From: Collybia mongolica
Lineage: Eukaryota; Basidiomycota; Agaricomycetes; Agaricales; Clitocybaceae
DNA length: 64,000 nt
Direction of reading: 5' to 3'
Assembly (NCBI GenBank): GCA_013420905.1
Contig: JAAXNY010000013.1
Location: 1,302,001-1,366,000, forward strand
The notes under the pieces were generated by a model. That model ran no database searches. It had not been told where the DNA came from and saw nothing but the letters and a program-made list of their open reading frames with translations. The translations under genes were made by a program, and so were the position numbers. Below are positions 22,601-35,014 of this stretch, piece after piece. Position 1 is the first letter of the stretch. Each line of letters opens with the position of its first letter.

Positions 22601-24458
22601 ATGGCGCACGCCTGGACTTGTCGAACTTTGGACATTGCTTCACTGGACTTTATTGTTTCATGTTACACTTACGATCACTGTCGCTCCTGGCCTCGATACA
22701 CGCTCTTTTCAGGGCCCCTATTAATCATTGCACTTGCACCCGTTTTCTTATCAATACCCTATAGATAGTTAACGTTGACGTCCATTATACTTGCTTCTCA
22801 TTACCATACACGTCGTTGCAATGATCTTATATACACCGGACTTACATACGCGCGCGCCGGGCAGGATTACGTCCTCCAATAATGAAGGCTACCCTGCCCC
22901 TATACGTGTCGGCGAGAACGTCGCCTGCAGCACATGGCAGAGCGGATGGAAGACTTGACGGAAGGATGTCATTTCGTTTTCCGACCACTCTAAGTGCCAG
23001 GCTGTGAATCAAAAAAAAAAAAATTGTTTAACGTCAGGGCAAGGGTGTCCTGGGGCCTTGGTGCAACACCGCGTACCTCAGTTCATCGAATCCACGCCCG
23101 TGGTAACCAGTAATTCGTAAGTATGCTTCTATCCATTCATTTCCATCAACAGTGGTGGTGTGTGTGCGTGTCCATTTGTCTTTTGTGTAGGTCTTTTTAC
23201 CAGGGTACACGAGGATGATGTCTGTTATGATGGAGGTTTGACGTCACAGGAACGTTGTGATATTCAATGAAAACAATTCCCTGTGACCGACTTGTTGTTC
23301 CTATCACGTGACTCGGCGCGTCCAATTTCGGTCCAATTGAACCCGTTTGTCTTCGAGCATCGACTTTGATAACCCGTGTCAAATACTACGCTGTAACGAG
23401 CTCAAACTGCTATCACTAGGAATTTAGGCAGAAAAACTGGCTGTTTGAACTAACCAAACGGTGAGTAAAAAAGGGATCAGTAGGCAAGTAATATCTCACT
23501 CAGAGTTGGACTGGCTGCTGAAAATACGCTACGACGGCCTAAATGATCCCAAAGTTCGAACTACATCTATATGCTCCAGCTCCTCCTAGCCTCACTTTGC
23601 GTCGTCTCATGCTCCTTGATTCTCTAGCTTCGGGGAGGGGGGCGGGCGGCAACCCGTGATACTTGCAAAGGCGAAGGGACGATCCCCGCTGAATCTTTTG
23701 GGGTTCTTCTTAGGTGCATGTCACCTAACGTTGAGCCCCACTAAGAGCCGGATGGCCGCTGGCCTGTACCGAGTAGCGAGTTCTGACCCCCCAATAGTAC
23801 CGTATACCCGGCATGTTCTGTACATCCAAATTGACCCACACTCCCATAGAATCTTTTTGTGATTGATTGAACTTCCTCTTAATGACAGCGCTCATTACCT
23901 CCTGGACATTTTAGTACATTCTCCCCAACCAAGAACTTTTACCATCAACTCATCGAGATATCGTCAGGCTGAATTTTCAGCCATATTACTGGTCGAGGTT
24001 CCTTGTCCCTCATCCTTAGAGGCGTTTGGGGATGACGCGGACGTCGTACAGGCTAACAGGCTGGACTAACTTCAGAAGCTCAGGTTTCCAAGCACATATT
24101 TCCCCACGACTTCCCCTCTACCCCACAACGCCTCACATCCTTAAAATACAAGGTTCTATGCAACGTAACCTCCAGTCTTGTAATGATTACTTCAAAGATG
24201 GACCTAGTCCCACCGGGTCTCTTCTTGGTACTACACTTCCCATTTTAGCGGGGCTTCTGACAGACGAAGGAAGGTAAGTGAAGATCAACTATAATACATC
24301 GTCTCATGTCCCAAGTAGCTGCTTGATCATCAACGGCATCACCTCCCATCCCGCTACGACGATGCTAGAACCGGCGTGATCGTTCATGGTTCTCTCGCAG
24401 CTTTGAATAAAATGGCCTAGTCCAGCACCGTTCCAAACTCCCAACACCCCCCAAAGAA
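22601..24458. other. 1.86-kb intergenic region, no gene recognised
   Basis: It should contain the 3' end of the GT2 gene and the promoter of the peroxidase gene. It has an A-run near 23010-23022 and a CACGTG E-box near 23307. A frame at 24026-24277 reads protein-like but matches nothing I know. Confidence 0.4.
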
Positions 24459-27177
24459 ATGTCGGCGCATACCCACCACTCTATCCCACCTGCCCGTGAG
24501 TACACACTCAATAACCTTCGCACTTCTGTAACTGATTAGCTGGCGTCTGTTTCCATCCACCTAGTCACAGAAACGGTTTCTGAGCTTGCTTGCGAAGCAG
24601 GTTTAAAGCACCACGAATTTCATGGACTATCTCTTGTGAGTTCATAAATCACACTCCTAGATCTTTTTAACCTTGGAAAATACCCCAGGGTGATTTCCTG
24701 AACGTCATTTTTGAGAGGATCATGAAAATAGAGGGCCAGAAATTCCTCAAATTGGCCCTGGCGTTACTCACTCAGATGTCAAAAGTCCTTCCCCCTGCGG
24801 CCGTTATAGCTTTGAACGACAAAGTCGTTATTGTGCTTCGCGGGATGATGCCCCACCCTCCAACTGATCTTGCAGGTAATAATCCTCCCCCCGAAGTTAT
24901 GGGCAAGCCCAATATGCCCTATGCGCGATCCGTCCCAGTCAGGCCCAAAGGCGCCTCCTCCGACCTTCCTCGCCCTGATTTAGTTTTCGAAAAACTGCTC
25001 GAGCGCTCAAAGACAGAAGACCCAGAAATAGTATGAACATCGTTTTTTCCATACCGCCGCGCCTGACAGACCAACCTTTTCAGTTTTCAAAATGTTCTGG
25101 AGGGCTCAGCTCTCTTACATTCGCTTTCGGTACTCTCGTTATTCACTCTGTTTTCTTCACCGATAGAGGTTCTTCATCTATCAACAACAAGACGTCATCC
25201 TACTTTGACCTGGCACCTCTGTATGGCGACCTCCCGTCGCAGAAAGACCAAGTCCGCGACAAGCACCAGGGGCGAGGTTTATTGTATCCAGACTGCTTTG
25301 CTGACACTCGGATGCTGTTTCTACCACCTGCTTCTGCGGTCCTGCTGGTATTACTAAACAGAAACCACAACGTAAGTTTGCCCCAGTGTCATTGTTTACT
25401 CAATATTACAAACCCAACCAGCATATTGCGCAAGAATTGCTCACACGAAATGAGAAAGGAACGTGGTCCAACCCGCCACCTGTAGATCCTGCCGCACGTA
25501 CCAAACAAGACGACGAGATATATGAAACCGCCTGTCTCATCAAGTTGGGATAAGTGCTAAGTAATGTTCCTCTATCTGCTAACTGGATTTTAAATGTAGT
25601 CGCCGTCATTTTGTAAATATCGTCATAACTGACTACGTTGGTGGAGTTATGGGTGGGTGAAAGGTGCTTTGGGCCCATTTTCGTGTTTCACAACTTCTTC
25701 TGTTAGGAATGGCCGCTCGGGGAGGTGGGTGGCCTGGAAACGCTGAAATCTTACATGTCAGTCTTTACAACCTCTCACTGTTAAGAAAACCAAACTAAGA
25801 TCTTGCACCACCAGGAAATCGACGCCGGTAACGAGCGAGCTCCTCGTGGGGATGGAAACCTTGTGTCTATAGAGTGTGTTCAAAATTGTTTAGCTGTCGT
25901 GTTCGTTGCTGATTCTTAGCTAGATTCAATGTACTTTACCGTTGGCATGCGACTCTCAGGTAAGTGACAACTATGTATAGTTGGTTAGTTACCAGTTAAC
26001 TCGGTTCACAGCGCGCTTGATACAAGGTGGATTGAAGACGCCCTTGAAAAAGTAGTCCATAGTCGTGATTGGGATCATGTAAGCCTCAGACCAGAAACGT
26101 TGTCTTTTACGCGCCTCTAAATAGTCGGTTGACAAGTTGGGACCGGCGGATTATGAACGCGCCGCGAAGAATGCGAAGCCACATGGCGCGATCAAAGACC
26201 GCGAGTTTGCAGGCCTCAAGCGCCTTCCTAATGGTCACTTCGCCGACAAAGACCTCTCCAACATTCTGTATGCCGCTACGGAAGAGCCTGCAGGGTTCTT
26301 CCGTGCCCGTGGTACCCCTGCCGTTATGAGATGCGTCGAGCTTTTAGGTATCGAGCAAGCTAGGCAATGGAAGTTAGTGACCTTGTTTTCCATTCGTACA
26401 TCTCAACCAGTCGCTTACGTGCATATTTATGCTGCAGCATATGTACGCTCAACGAATTCCGTACATGGCTTGGACTCCACCGTAAGCTGTCATTATTTAC
26501 CGGTGCTAGTTGATAGGTCCATCTCCACTTCATTTCAGCATTCAAAGATTTTGAGGATTGGAACGCCGCCCCTGAGATCGCACATGCTGCAAAGGAGTTA
26601 TATGGCGACATTAACCGCTTGGAACTTTATCCCGGTCTGCATGCGGAGGGGCGCAACGGGGATGGCTTCGGAAAACGATACCCGTTATTGCGCGTCGATA
26701 CTATGCGTAATGGCCTCCTGCTTGACGCAGTCGCTTTGGTAAGTACCCAAATTCGCATCGCAATTCCACTGTTCGAATTCTTAGCTATGCCCTTTTTAGA
26801 TTCGTGGTGATCCACATCAGACCACGGGCTTTACGCGTTAGTATAGTTCTCATGTTTCCTCCAATCGATTACTTACATCTACTAGTGGAAAATGCGACAG
26901 AATGGGGTTTCAATGATATTGCCAGGGATCACCACAACAGGGCATTTGGAGGGCATAGTAAGCCCAGTCACCATTTATGATTACGCTTTGGACCGACGTC
27001 TTGAAACCAACAGTTCATAAGGTCCTCAAACGCACTCTCCCAAATAATTTCCCAGAAAATAGCGTTTACACTTGGTTCCCTATGAGCACTCCAGCAGCCA
27101 TGAAAGCGAACAAGCACCTGCCAGCCAACCCAAGCAACCCTTGGGAATTCGGTCGTCCTATCACTATCGACTTGTGA
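24459..27177 (+). CDS. Heme peroxidase / fatty-acid dioxygenase (PPO/LDS-type), without P450 domain
   Basis: A multi-exon gene from ATG 24459 to TGA 27175-27177, roughly 590 residues. The peroxidase/dioxygenase fold of fungal linoleate dioxygenases is recognisable throughout: PNMPYARSVPVRPKG, then LVIHSVFFTD with the distal-heme His, then SSYFDLAPLYG, PDCFADTRMLFLPP, NRNHNHIAQELL, FVNIVITDYVGGVMG and FNVLYRWHATLS with the proximal YRWH heme ligand. The C-terminus includes ATEWGFNDIARDHHNRAFGG, RTLPNNFPENSVYTWFPM and FGRPITIDL. PPO enzymes oxygenate linoleic/oleic acid to 8- or 10-hydroperoxides; most then isomerise them in a fused C-terminal P450 domain. Here the frame stops at the end of the peroxidase domain. 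Start exon is tentative; the catalytic exons are clear. Confidence 0.85.
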
Positions 27178-27616
27178 AAGATTTTGAAGTGTGTTAGCCG
27201 TTTCTTTGCGCTCGGTACTCCCTTTTAGGACAATTATGATCCCAATGTTTCGCCGTCTGCTTACAGTGTATGTCCGTATATTGCCAGGTCCCGTAATGAA
27301 TTCCCCACGTCTTGCGAAATAACAATTAGCCCGAAGCTCCCTGGTTGATCATAGATTCCTCTAAACACCTACGGAATACAGCTGTCTCTGTTGGATGGTA
27401 GTTAGAGAATAAAATCTTTGGCTACTTGCCTTGAAGGGGTCATTGACTGAGGGGATCTATATAGTGGTGAATGGCTGTCTTTATAGAACGTGCTTATACG
27501 GGGGCTCTGAGAGACCAAGCGAGTCCACATATTTGCTGAGGTCCGATTACGGAAGATGCCGAAGAAACCCTAAATTTCTCATTCGAAACTGCCATCGCGC
27601 TCTCTAGCAAATTAAC
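27178..27616. other. Intergenic region, no gene
   Basis: This 439-bp gap should hold the peroxidase 3' end and the eIF3l promoter. I see no P450-like sequence here. Confidence 0.5.
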
Positions 27617-30047
27617 ATGGCTCAACAACGTATGGCCCTTTGGGTCGCAGAAGCCGACCTAGATGAGGATGTAGACCTGTCTCTTGCCATAGGAAACTAT
27701 GGTCAAAATGGCCATTACGAAGATGGTAAACATGGCTGATCTGCAGTGAGTTGATGTGACTTAGACTGTTTCTGCAGCGCATATCCAGCAACCTCAAATC
27801 GACGAGACGGCCTTTGTTACCATGCAGCAGCATATGGCCCAGCAAGCTGCATTCTCGCAGATTCCGGATGTGGTTAAAGGTGTAAGTTGGTGTGTTCGTA
27901 AATGTACAATTGCAGACTGATAGTTGGGTTTTTTTTTTAACCAGTTCATCGTTCATTTTCACCAAGCAGTCCTTGATAATAACCTCGCGGAGATCACTGT
28001 TGCGTACGAAAGTGGTTGGAACAAGTACACAGAGAAGTTTTATTCGAGGACTGAATGGCCGGAGGCGGAGGTTATTGCACCTTTGGTCAACGATGGTGAG
28101 TCTCCCATGGCATAACATGCAACAGTCGTCCCTAACTCTTTCTGGAGACCCCATATTTCTCATACTCTACCGCGAACTTTATTATCGCCACGTATACTCG
28201 CGACTTCAACCGAATGTCGATGATAGATTCCATTCATATGAGAACAGTTGCGAACTTTTTAACTACCTTCTGAGTTCGTCATTATCTTCTCTCTCTCTCA
28301 AACTTTACCTGATCGTTCCGCAGATTCTGAAGGTCCGGTTGAACTTCAACTACCCGAACAATGGCTGTGGGACATTATCGATGAATTCATCTACCAGTTC
28401 CAAGTATTTTGCACCTGGAGATCAAGGGTCAAATCCAAGACCGATGATGAGCTCGCGATGCTTGCGGAAGGCGGCCCAGTTAGTATTATTACTATTCGCC
28501 TGAAGGTTGAACTAATTTGGACTAGGTCTGGAGTTCATATAGTGTTTTGAATGTTCTCTACTCTCTCATCCAAAAATCCCGAGTCAATGAGTACATCATT
28601 GCTCAACAAGAAGGGAAATCGCAGGAGGAAATTGCGTTAGTTTTTCTCGATTTGATCCACTCCAATTTCTTTTTTGACTTAACCTCTATAAAGCGAGATA
28701 GTTGGTGAATATGGACAACGCCCATTGTATCGTATGTTGGGATATTTCAGCATCATTGGCCTCCTCCGGGTCCATGTCCTTCTCGGAGACTTTACCTTGG
28801 CGTTGAAGGTGATGGACAACGTGGAGCTCAACCAAAAGGTGCGTTTCGGTTTTCTATGAAAAGAGTGTCAGCACTGACGAGCGCATAGTCACCCTTCACG
28901 CGTGTAACAGCATGCCATGTCACGACCTACTATCATGTTGGATTCTGTTACATCATGCTCCGCCGCTATCCGGATGCTATTCGAACGTTCGTAACGGTCT
29001 TGAATTTCATAATGCGGATGCGACAATACCACACACGGAGTTACCAATATGATCAAGTACTTCCATCCCCCCCCCCCCCTTGTGGCTCTATGACTTATTT
29101 ATTCATTTAGATCAGCAAAACGGCCGATCGGATGTATGCCTTATTTGCCGTGTGTAATGCACTTTCGCCAAGCCGACTTGATGACAACATCGCCAACATA
29201 TCCAAAGAACGATATGGCGAGCAGTACGCAAAAATGGCGCGTGGAGGGTGAAATTTCCTAAAATCCCGTCCTGTGCAGTTGATTGATAATTTTTTTTTGT
29301 TTCCAGTGAGGAATCCCTTGCCGCGTTCGAAGAACTGTTCCTTTACGCATGCCCGAAATTCATCACTGCCAATCCACCACCATATGACGACCCCGCTGCC
29401 CTTGTCAATCTCATTTCTCCTCCATCCCCCGACTCTCCGACTGAGCCTGCTCCTGTGGTCGCGCCAACGGATCCGACACATAGACATCTTAACCTCTTCC
29501 TTGCGGATGCTGAAGCTCAATCGCCTGTGCCTACCCTTCGAAGTTTCCTAAAGCTGTACACCAGCCTGGGTGCCAAAAAACTGGCCAATTTCCTTGATGC
29601 TGATGAGGAGGAGATGGTGCAAGAGATGATGGTCATGAAGCAGGTTAGCAGGAGTGTAAGCCGGATCGCTGGGAGTGAGAAGGGCGGTTTGTTGGACGGA
29701 CAAACTATTACGACAAGTGACCTTAATTTCGTCATCGATGAAGTGAGTGGTTTCTCCTGCTCGATCCTGAAGCTAGATGTAACGGATTACTAACCGATGC
29801 ACAGAATATGGTACATATTGCGGAGTCTACAGTTGGTAGACGATATGCTGGGTGGTTCATCAAGAACACAGAAAGAACACAGCGGATCTTCGACGATCTC
29901 AAAAGCATGCCCCTCCCCACCCCACCGAAAACGATTACACCCGTTCCTGCTTCCCTTGGACAGGCACCAGCGACTTCGGATGCACCCAAAAAGGGACCCA
30001 GGACTGGAGGCCAGAAGGTAGCCTGGGGAGGTGTCAAAGTTGCTTGA
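27617..30047 (+). CDS. Eukaryotic translation initiation factor 3 subunit L
   Basis: About nine exons from ATG 27617 ([14 protein letters not shown]) to TGA 30045-30047. The family core is clear: [108 protein letters not shown], then [33 protein letters not shown] and [20 protein letters not shown]. The C-terminus has a fungal Pro/Lys/Gly-rich tail. eIF3l binds eIF3k and is a peripheral subunit of the eIF3 complex in the cytoplasm. Several eIF3 subunits are dispensable in some fungi. One intron contains a C-homopolymer near 29070-29081. The call is firm. Confidence 0.95.
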
Positions 30048-30718
30048 TGGAGCATACCGCTCCTATTTTGTTGTTTTTAGTTTTCTGTCTTTTCAATGTC
30101 TTTCAACTGCTTTACTTCTGATTCTCACTCCAGCTTGGAGTGAGGCCTGCGAGGCATGATCATGAGGCTGACTGGCTTGGTGTTGATTGACGAGATATGG
30201 TCACTGGTTTGTCACCACGTCTTTTCCCAACTTTCTCGCTGTACATTGAGCCACCTTCGACTGAATGTCAAGGGAAAACTATGGACAAACTATCACTTCT
30301 CCGAGGATGCTCCTCAACCGCGTATTTATATCCATATCAGCTGACGGCGAGAGCACGTGACAAGACGCGTCTGATAGAATTAGACGACCATGTTTGGGGC
30401 CAGCCTGCTCTTGCGTCGCTCTATTCCCCTCTTTCCGTCCCTGTCTACAACCGAGGTTTCTCGCCAACCGTTTCTCTAGGGTGGCTGATTGGCTCGCTCT
30501 ATTAGCTTTTGCGGCCCTCACATTGTCATGTGCTTCGCGCCGCGGCCCTCTCAGCCTTGCCCCCGAGAGGTTATCGACCGACTTCTCCGTAATACCTCCT
30601 TGTCATGATGGCTCTCACATACCTTGTCCATGATGTTAGACTTATATTACTTATACTCTGGGAGTTTCTCCGGGATTCGTTCTCTTCGTTCCCTTCCATT
30701 TTTCGGCAGGTCATCGAG
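30048..30718. other. Intergenic region upstream of GH95 copy 1
   Basis: No gene. Sequence at about 30592-30622 resembles 34900-34926 upstream of the second GH95 copy, so part of the leader or promoter seems to have been duplicated with the gene. Confidence 0.45.
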
Positions 30719-33700
30719 ATGTGGAAGTCTCGCGTTTTATTGACGCTCGTCCAACTCATAACTGTAACGATATCAGCACCATCCGCGTTCCCAGCCTCAG
30801 GAAATGGCCTTTGGTATACATCAACCGGAAACGTGTGGTCGAGAGAATGGCTTCCAGTTGGTAATGGATATTTGGGAGGTACGAACCTGGTACTTCCATC
30901 AAAATTCGCGTACTTGTGCTTATACCAACCACAAAGCTATGGTACCTGGCGGAACTTCAAATGAAGTTACGCAGCTGAACATCGAGTCTCTGTGGTCGGG
31001 TGGTCCATTTGCAGATAAGGCATGTGTAACCATTACACTGACTTTTAGTCCTAACCTTCCTCCTAGTCATACAATGGTGGAAATAAGCAAACGGAAGAGA
31101 GTGAAGCCACAGCTCAAGCTATGCAAAAAATCCGCCAAACAATCTTTGACAGCCCCACGGGTGATATAGAAGGTGCGAAGGATTTACATGCTTTCGCCAA
31201 AAATGCCGCAACTCATTCCTTGGGTTCTCAGATATCAAGGTACTTGCAACAGACGCGGGAGCCTATGGTCAGTGAATACACACCCGAACTTCCTAGGTTT
31301 CTGACGAGCACCATCAAGGCTCGTATGCTGGAGCAGGTTACTTGGTATCCGGAATAAATACGACAGGCATAATTTCTGACTACGGTAGATGGCTTGACCT
31401 CGATCAAGGAATAGCACGTACATCATGGACCCAATCAGGGGCCAATTACCTTCGGTACGCTCCACTCTTCCTGTGCAAATACTTGACCTCACATCCCACA
31501 GATCAACATTCTGCTCTCACCCAACCCAAGCATGTACACAACATATTACCTCGACGATCTCTTCTTCCGCATCAGCAGGTCTCCCTGCTTTGTCATATGC
31601 CTTTTCCTCCGCTCTAGAACCCGGACTTCCTGCACCCAATATCACTTGCCAGGATTCCAATACCCTCCGAATCCGGGGCTTTGTCGACACCCCTGGTATG
31701 CTGTATGAAATTATCGCTCGTGTCAGAGTCACAGCCACCATGGCCTCACCCGTCAATGCAGTCAAGTGCATCCAATTCCCCGTTCCTTTTGGGGCTCCAC
31801 CAAATGCCACAATTGAAGTAGCAGGAGGTGCCGCGCGCGAGGCATGGGTTTCCTGGGTTGGAGGAACGGAGTATTCAATGGATGCTGGAGATGCTGCTCA
31901 CGATTTCTCTTTCCGCGGGCCCGATCCACACGATGCACTCCTTCGACTCATTAACCCACCTTCCACAGGAACTGTACCTTACTCAAAGGTACTCGCGCAA
32001 CACATCGCCGATTACAAGGCCACATTAACAGATAAATTCTCACTTTCACTTGGCCAAACTCCGCGACTTGACGTCCCGACAGACGTTATCAAAGCAGAAT
32101 ACAAAACTGATGTTGGGGACCCCTACTTAGAATGGTTATTATTCAACTATGGGAGGTATCTGTTGGTGAGTAGTGGAAGGGGGATTTTGCCCGCCAATCT
32201 TCAAGGAAAATGGGCTAATGGGCATGGAAACGCATGGAGTTCTGGTGAGAGGTGTTATTGCTGCCGTGTTCCCTACTGGCGTTGAACCATAGGTCCTATT
32301 TTCCAGACTATCGTGAGCCAACATCTTCCTTGCGTATTTCTCTCTAAAATATGTCTTCAAAGATGCAAACATCAACATTCAGATGAATTATTGGAGTGCG
32401 GAAATGACAAATCTCAATGTCCACCGACCCTTGTTTGATTATTTCCAGGTTTGTGTCCACTATCAATCTCTACCTCCCTTATTCCAATCCATTTCTCAGA
32501 AAACCTGGGCGCCAAGAGGCGAATTGACTGCGCAAGTTTTATATAACATTTCCCGAGGCTGGGTCGTACATAACGAAGTTCGCCATTATTTCTCTTTACA
32601 TAAGTATCTTTTACTTACCCGATTGTTGCAGGTTAATGTCAGTATAACATGCCCATCATCCTTTGAGTGAGCTTCAACCAAAATCATATAGGTCTTCGGC
32701 CATAGTGGCATGAAAGCATGGGAGAACAGCGCACTATGGGCAAACTACCCTGGTTTGTCGTTCTGTTCCCTCAACGGACCACGTTCGCTTACGGTCTACT
32801 TTTTATCATGAAGAGGCGAATGTCTGGATGGTAGGCGGTCTCCTTCCGTCCAATATCTATGTATCTTGAAGGGCGTTTTTAAATATCAGATGATGCATGT
32901 GTGGGACCATTTCGACTATAATAATGACGTCGCTTGGTGGAAGGTTCAAGGCTGGCCACTCATCAAGGTTTGTCGTCTCGATCCAGGCCCCTCACTCTGC
33001 TAATTGATTTTACATGGAAAATAGGCTGTAGCGTCTTTCCACCTCGACAAACTCATCCCCGATCTTCATTTCAATGATTCATCCCTTGTGGTTAGCCCGT
33101 GTAACTCGCCAGAACAAGAACCCATCACTTTCGGTGAATATAATTGTTATTTATTGTGTATTTTATATATATGTATCAACGTGTTCAGGTTGCGCTCACG
33201 CACAGCAAATGATCTGGGAGCTCTTTAATGCCGTCGAGAAAGGATTCGCTGCCGCTGGAGATACTGATAAAACCTTCCTCGCTGGTACGTCAAGCTCTCG
33301 CGCTAATATAGAGGAAGCTGAATCGGCGAACAGAGGTCAAAACGAAGCGCGCGCAGATGGACAAGGGACTACGCATTGGATTGTGGGGACAACTCCAAGG
33401 TCAACATTTGTAGTCCTCTCCAAATAGCAATTCATCTGACACTGCACAGAATGGAAAGTCGACAGGGACTCTCCAGCAGATACCCACCGTCACTTGTCTC
33501 ATCTAATCGGTCTATACCCTGGTTACTCAATCACTGGATACGATACCGCCACCAACGGGGGGCTACTAATCAATGGTACTCGGACCACTTACACCAAGGC
33601 ACAGATCTTCGATGCTGCTACAGTCAGCTTGACACATCGCGGGGATGGAACAGGCCCTGATGCCGACTCGGGATGGGAAAAGGCATGGCGGGCGGCTGCC

Positions 33701-34261
33701 TGGGCCCAACTCGGAAATGCAGAGAAGTTTTATCACATCCTCACGGTAGGTATTAACCTCTCACCACGAAAGCGAAAAATTGCTAACAGTACCATTTTCC
33801 TGCCACGCTCTAGTACGGGATTGCCATCAACTTTGGTGCCAACCTCTTTAGTCTGTATAACCCCTACAATCCCGATCCCATATTTCAGATCGACGCAAAT
33901 TTGGCGTACCCCAGCGCTCTTCTCGTGCGTTTATCATGTTAACAGAAACTGTACAACTTTGATCATTTTCACATAGAACGCGCTCATTCAAGCACCTGAC
34001 GTCGCCAGTTTCAACACGCCTCTGACGATCACAATTCTCCCAGCTCTCCCTAAACAGTGGTCGACAGGGTCTATCAGAGGCGCTCGGGTCCGAGGGGGTA
34101 TGACAGTCGACTTGAAGTGGAGCAACGGGAAGCCCAAGTTGGTCTCAATCAAGGTCGACGCAAAAGTTGTTCAGCGTCCTGTGCGAATAATGTATGGCAG
34201 AAAGACTGTTGGGTCTTTCACGACAATCGCAGGTTTAAGTCGATCGTTTTCCAGCTTTTGA
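30719..34261 (+). CDS. GH95 alpha-L-fucosidase, tandem copy 1
   Basis: Starts at ATG 30719 with a signal peptide ([20 protein letters not shown]) and ends at TGA 34259-34261; about 14 exons. The first conserved block, [24 protein letters not shown], is followed by [56 protein letters not shown] and [16 protein letters not shown]. The family's catalytic positions can be seen: the N-x-N pair in [11 protein letters not shown], Glu in [10 protein letters not shown] and Asp in FQIDAN. GH95 enzymes are inverting alpha-1,2-L-fucosidases, secreted here. Exon 2 ends at a GC donor (31020-31021). Junctions in the 31140-31260 and 33290-33430 regions restore frame when matched to copy 2, so the gene looks intact. 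Confidence 0.93.
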
Positions 34262-35014
34262 GGGGTCCTTAAGTAGAGTAAATTAGAATCCCGAAGGAGC
34301 GCGGACGGGTCTGGGCCAATCAAATAATTTGAATTGTTTGTTCCGGATGTGCGAATTCCGAAGTCATTCGTTTATGTATATAACTTTGATATAACTGTCA
34401 TGCCTGAGCCAGTGTTTTTTTTCTGAGACTCTATACCAAAGCTTACACCTTGAAACCTGGATTGCGGAGTGCAAACTCAATGCGCGGATTGGTGTCGCTA
34501 CTCTTACAACTTGCTTCAGGGGGCCGAATAATTGGATTCCCCCCCTCTTCTGACGGCATACCTTGGCGCACTTTCTCAGCTGCTACAACTACTAAAGGTC
34601 CGGCGGACCGCGCATATCGATAGCACCAATCACAAAGAGGCACATGGGAGACGTATCCTCTAAATTGCTCTTAAATGGTGTTGAATGCTCCACTCATGAG
34701 CTTGCTTGCCGACGCTTCTTTTAAGATGGCGTTCTATTTCTGTTCTATCGATAGCATGGCAGCTGGACCCTTCTCTCAACCGACCCTATGAGTGCCCTGG
34801 CCTGTCATGTGCTCTCCATAATGGTTCTCTCAGTTGTCCCACTGAAGGTCACCACTGTCCTTCTCTCCGAGAAATCCCAAATTGGCTCCCCCCGCAATAT
34901 CTCCTTGCCATGAAGGGACTCTCACGTTCGACGGAGTGTCCTTTATAAACACCTTGGGGTTGTGTGGCCTAGATTTCATACTTGGTCAGAAGCGTCGTCA
35001 TCTACCCTTACGAG
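34262..35014. other. Intergenic region between GH95 copies
   Basis: 753 bp with no gene. The segment just upstream of copy 2 resembles the corresponding segment upstream of copy 1. Confidence 0.45.

Noticed and set aside
24026..24277. 83-codon frame upstream of the peroxidase
   Set aside because: No recognisable content, and the peroxidase can start at 24459 without it.
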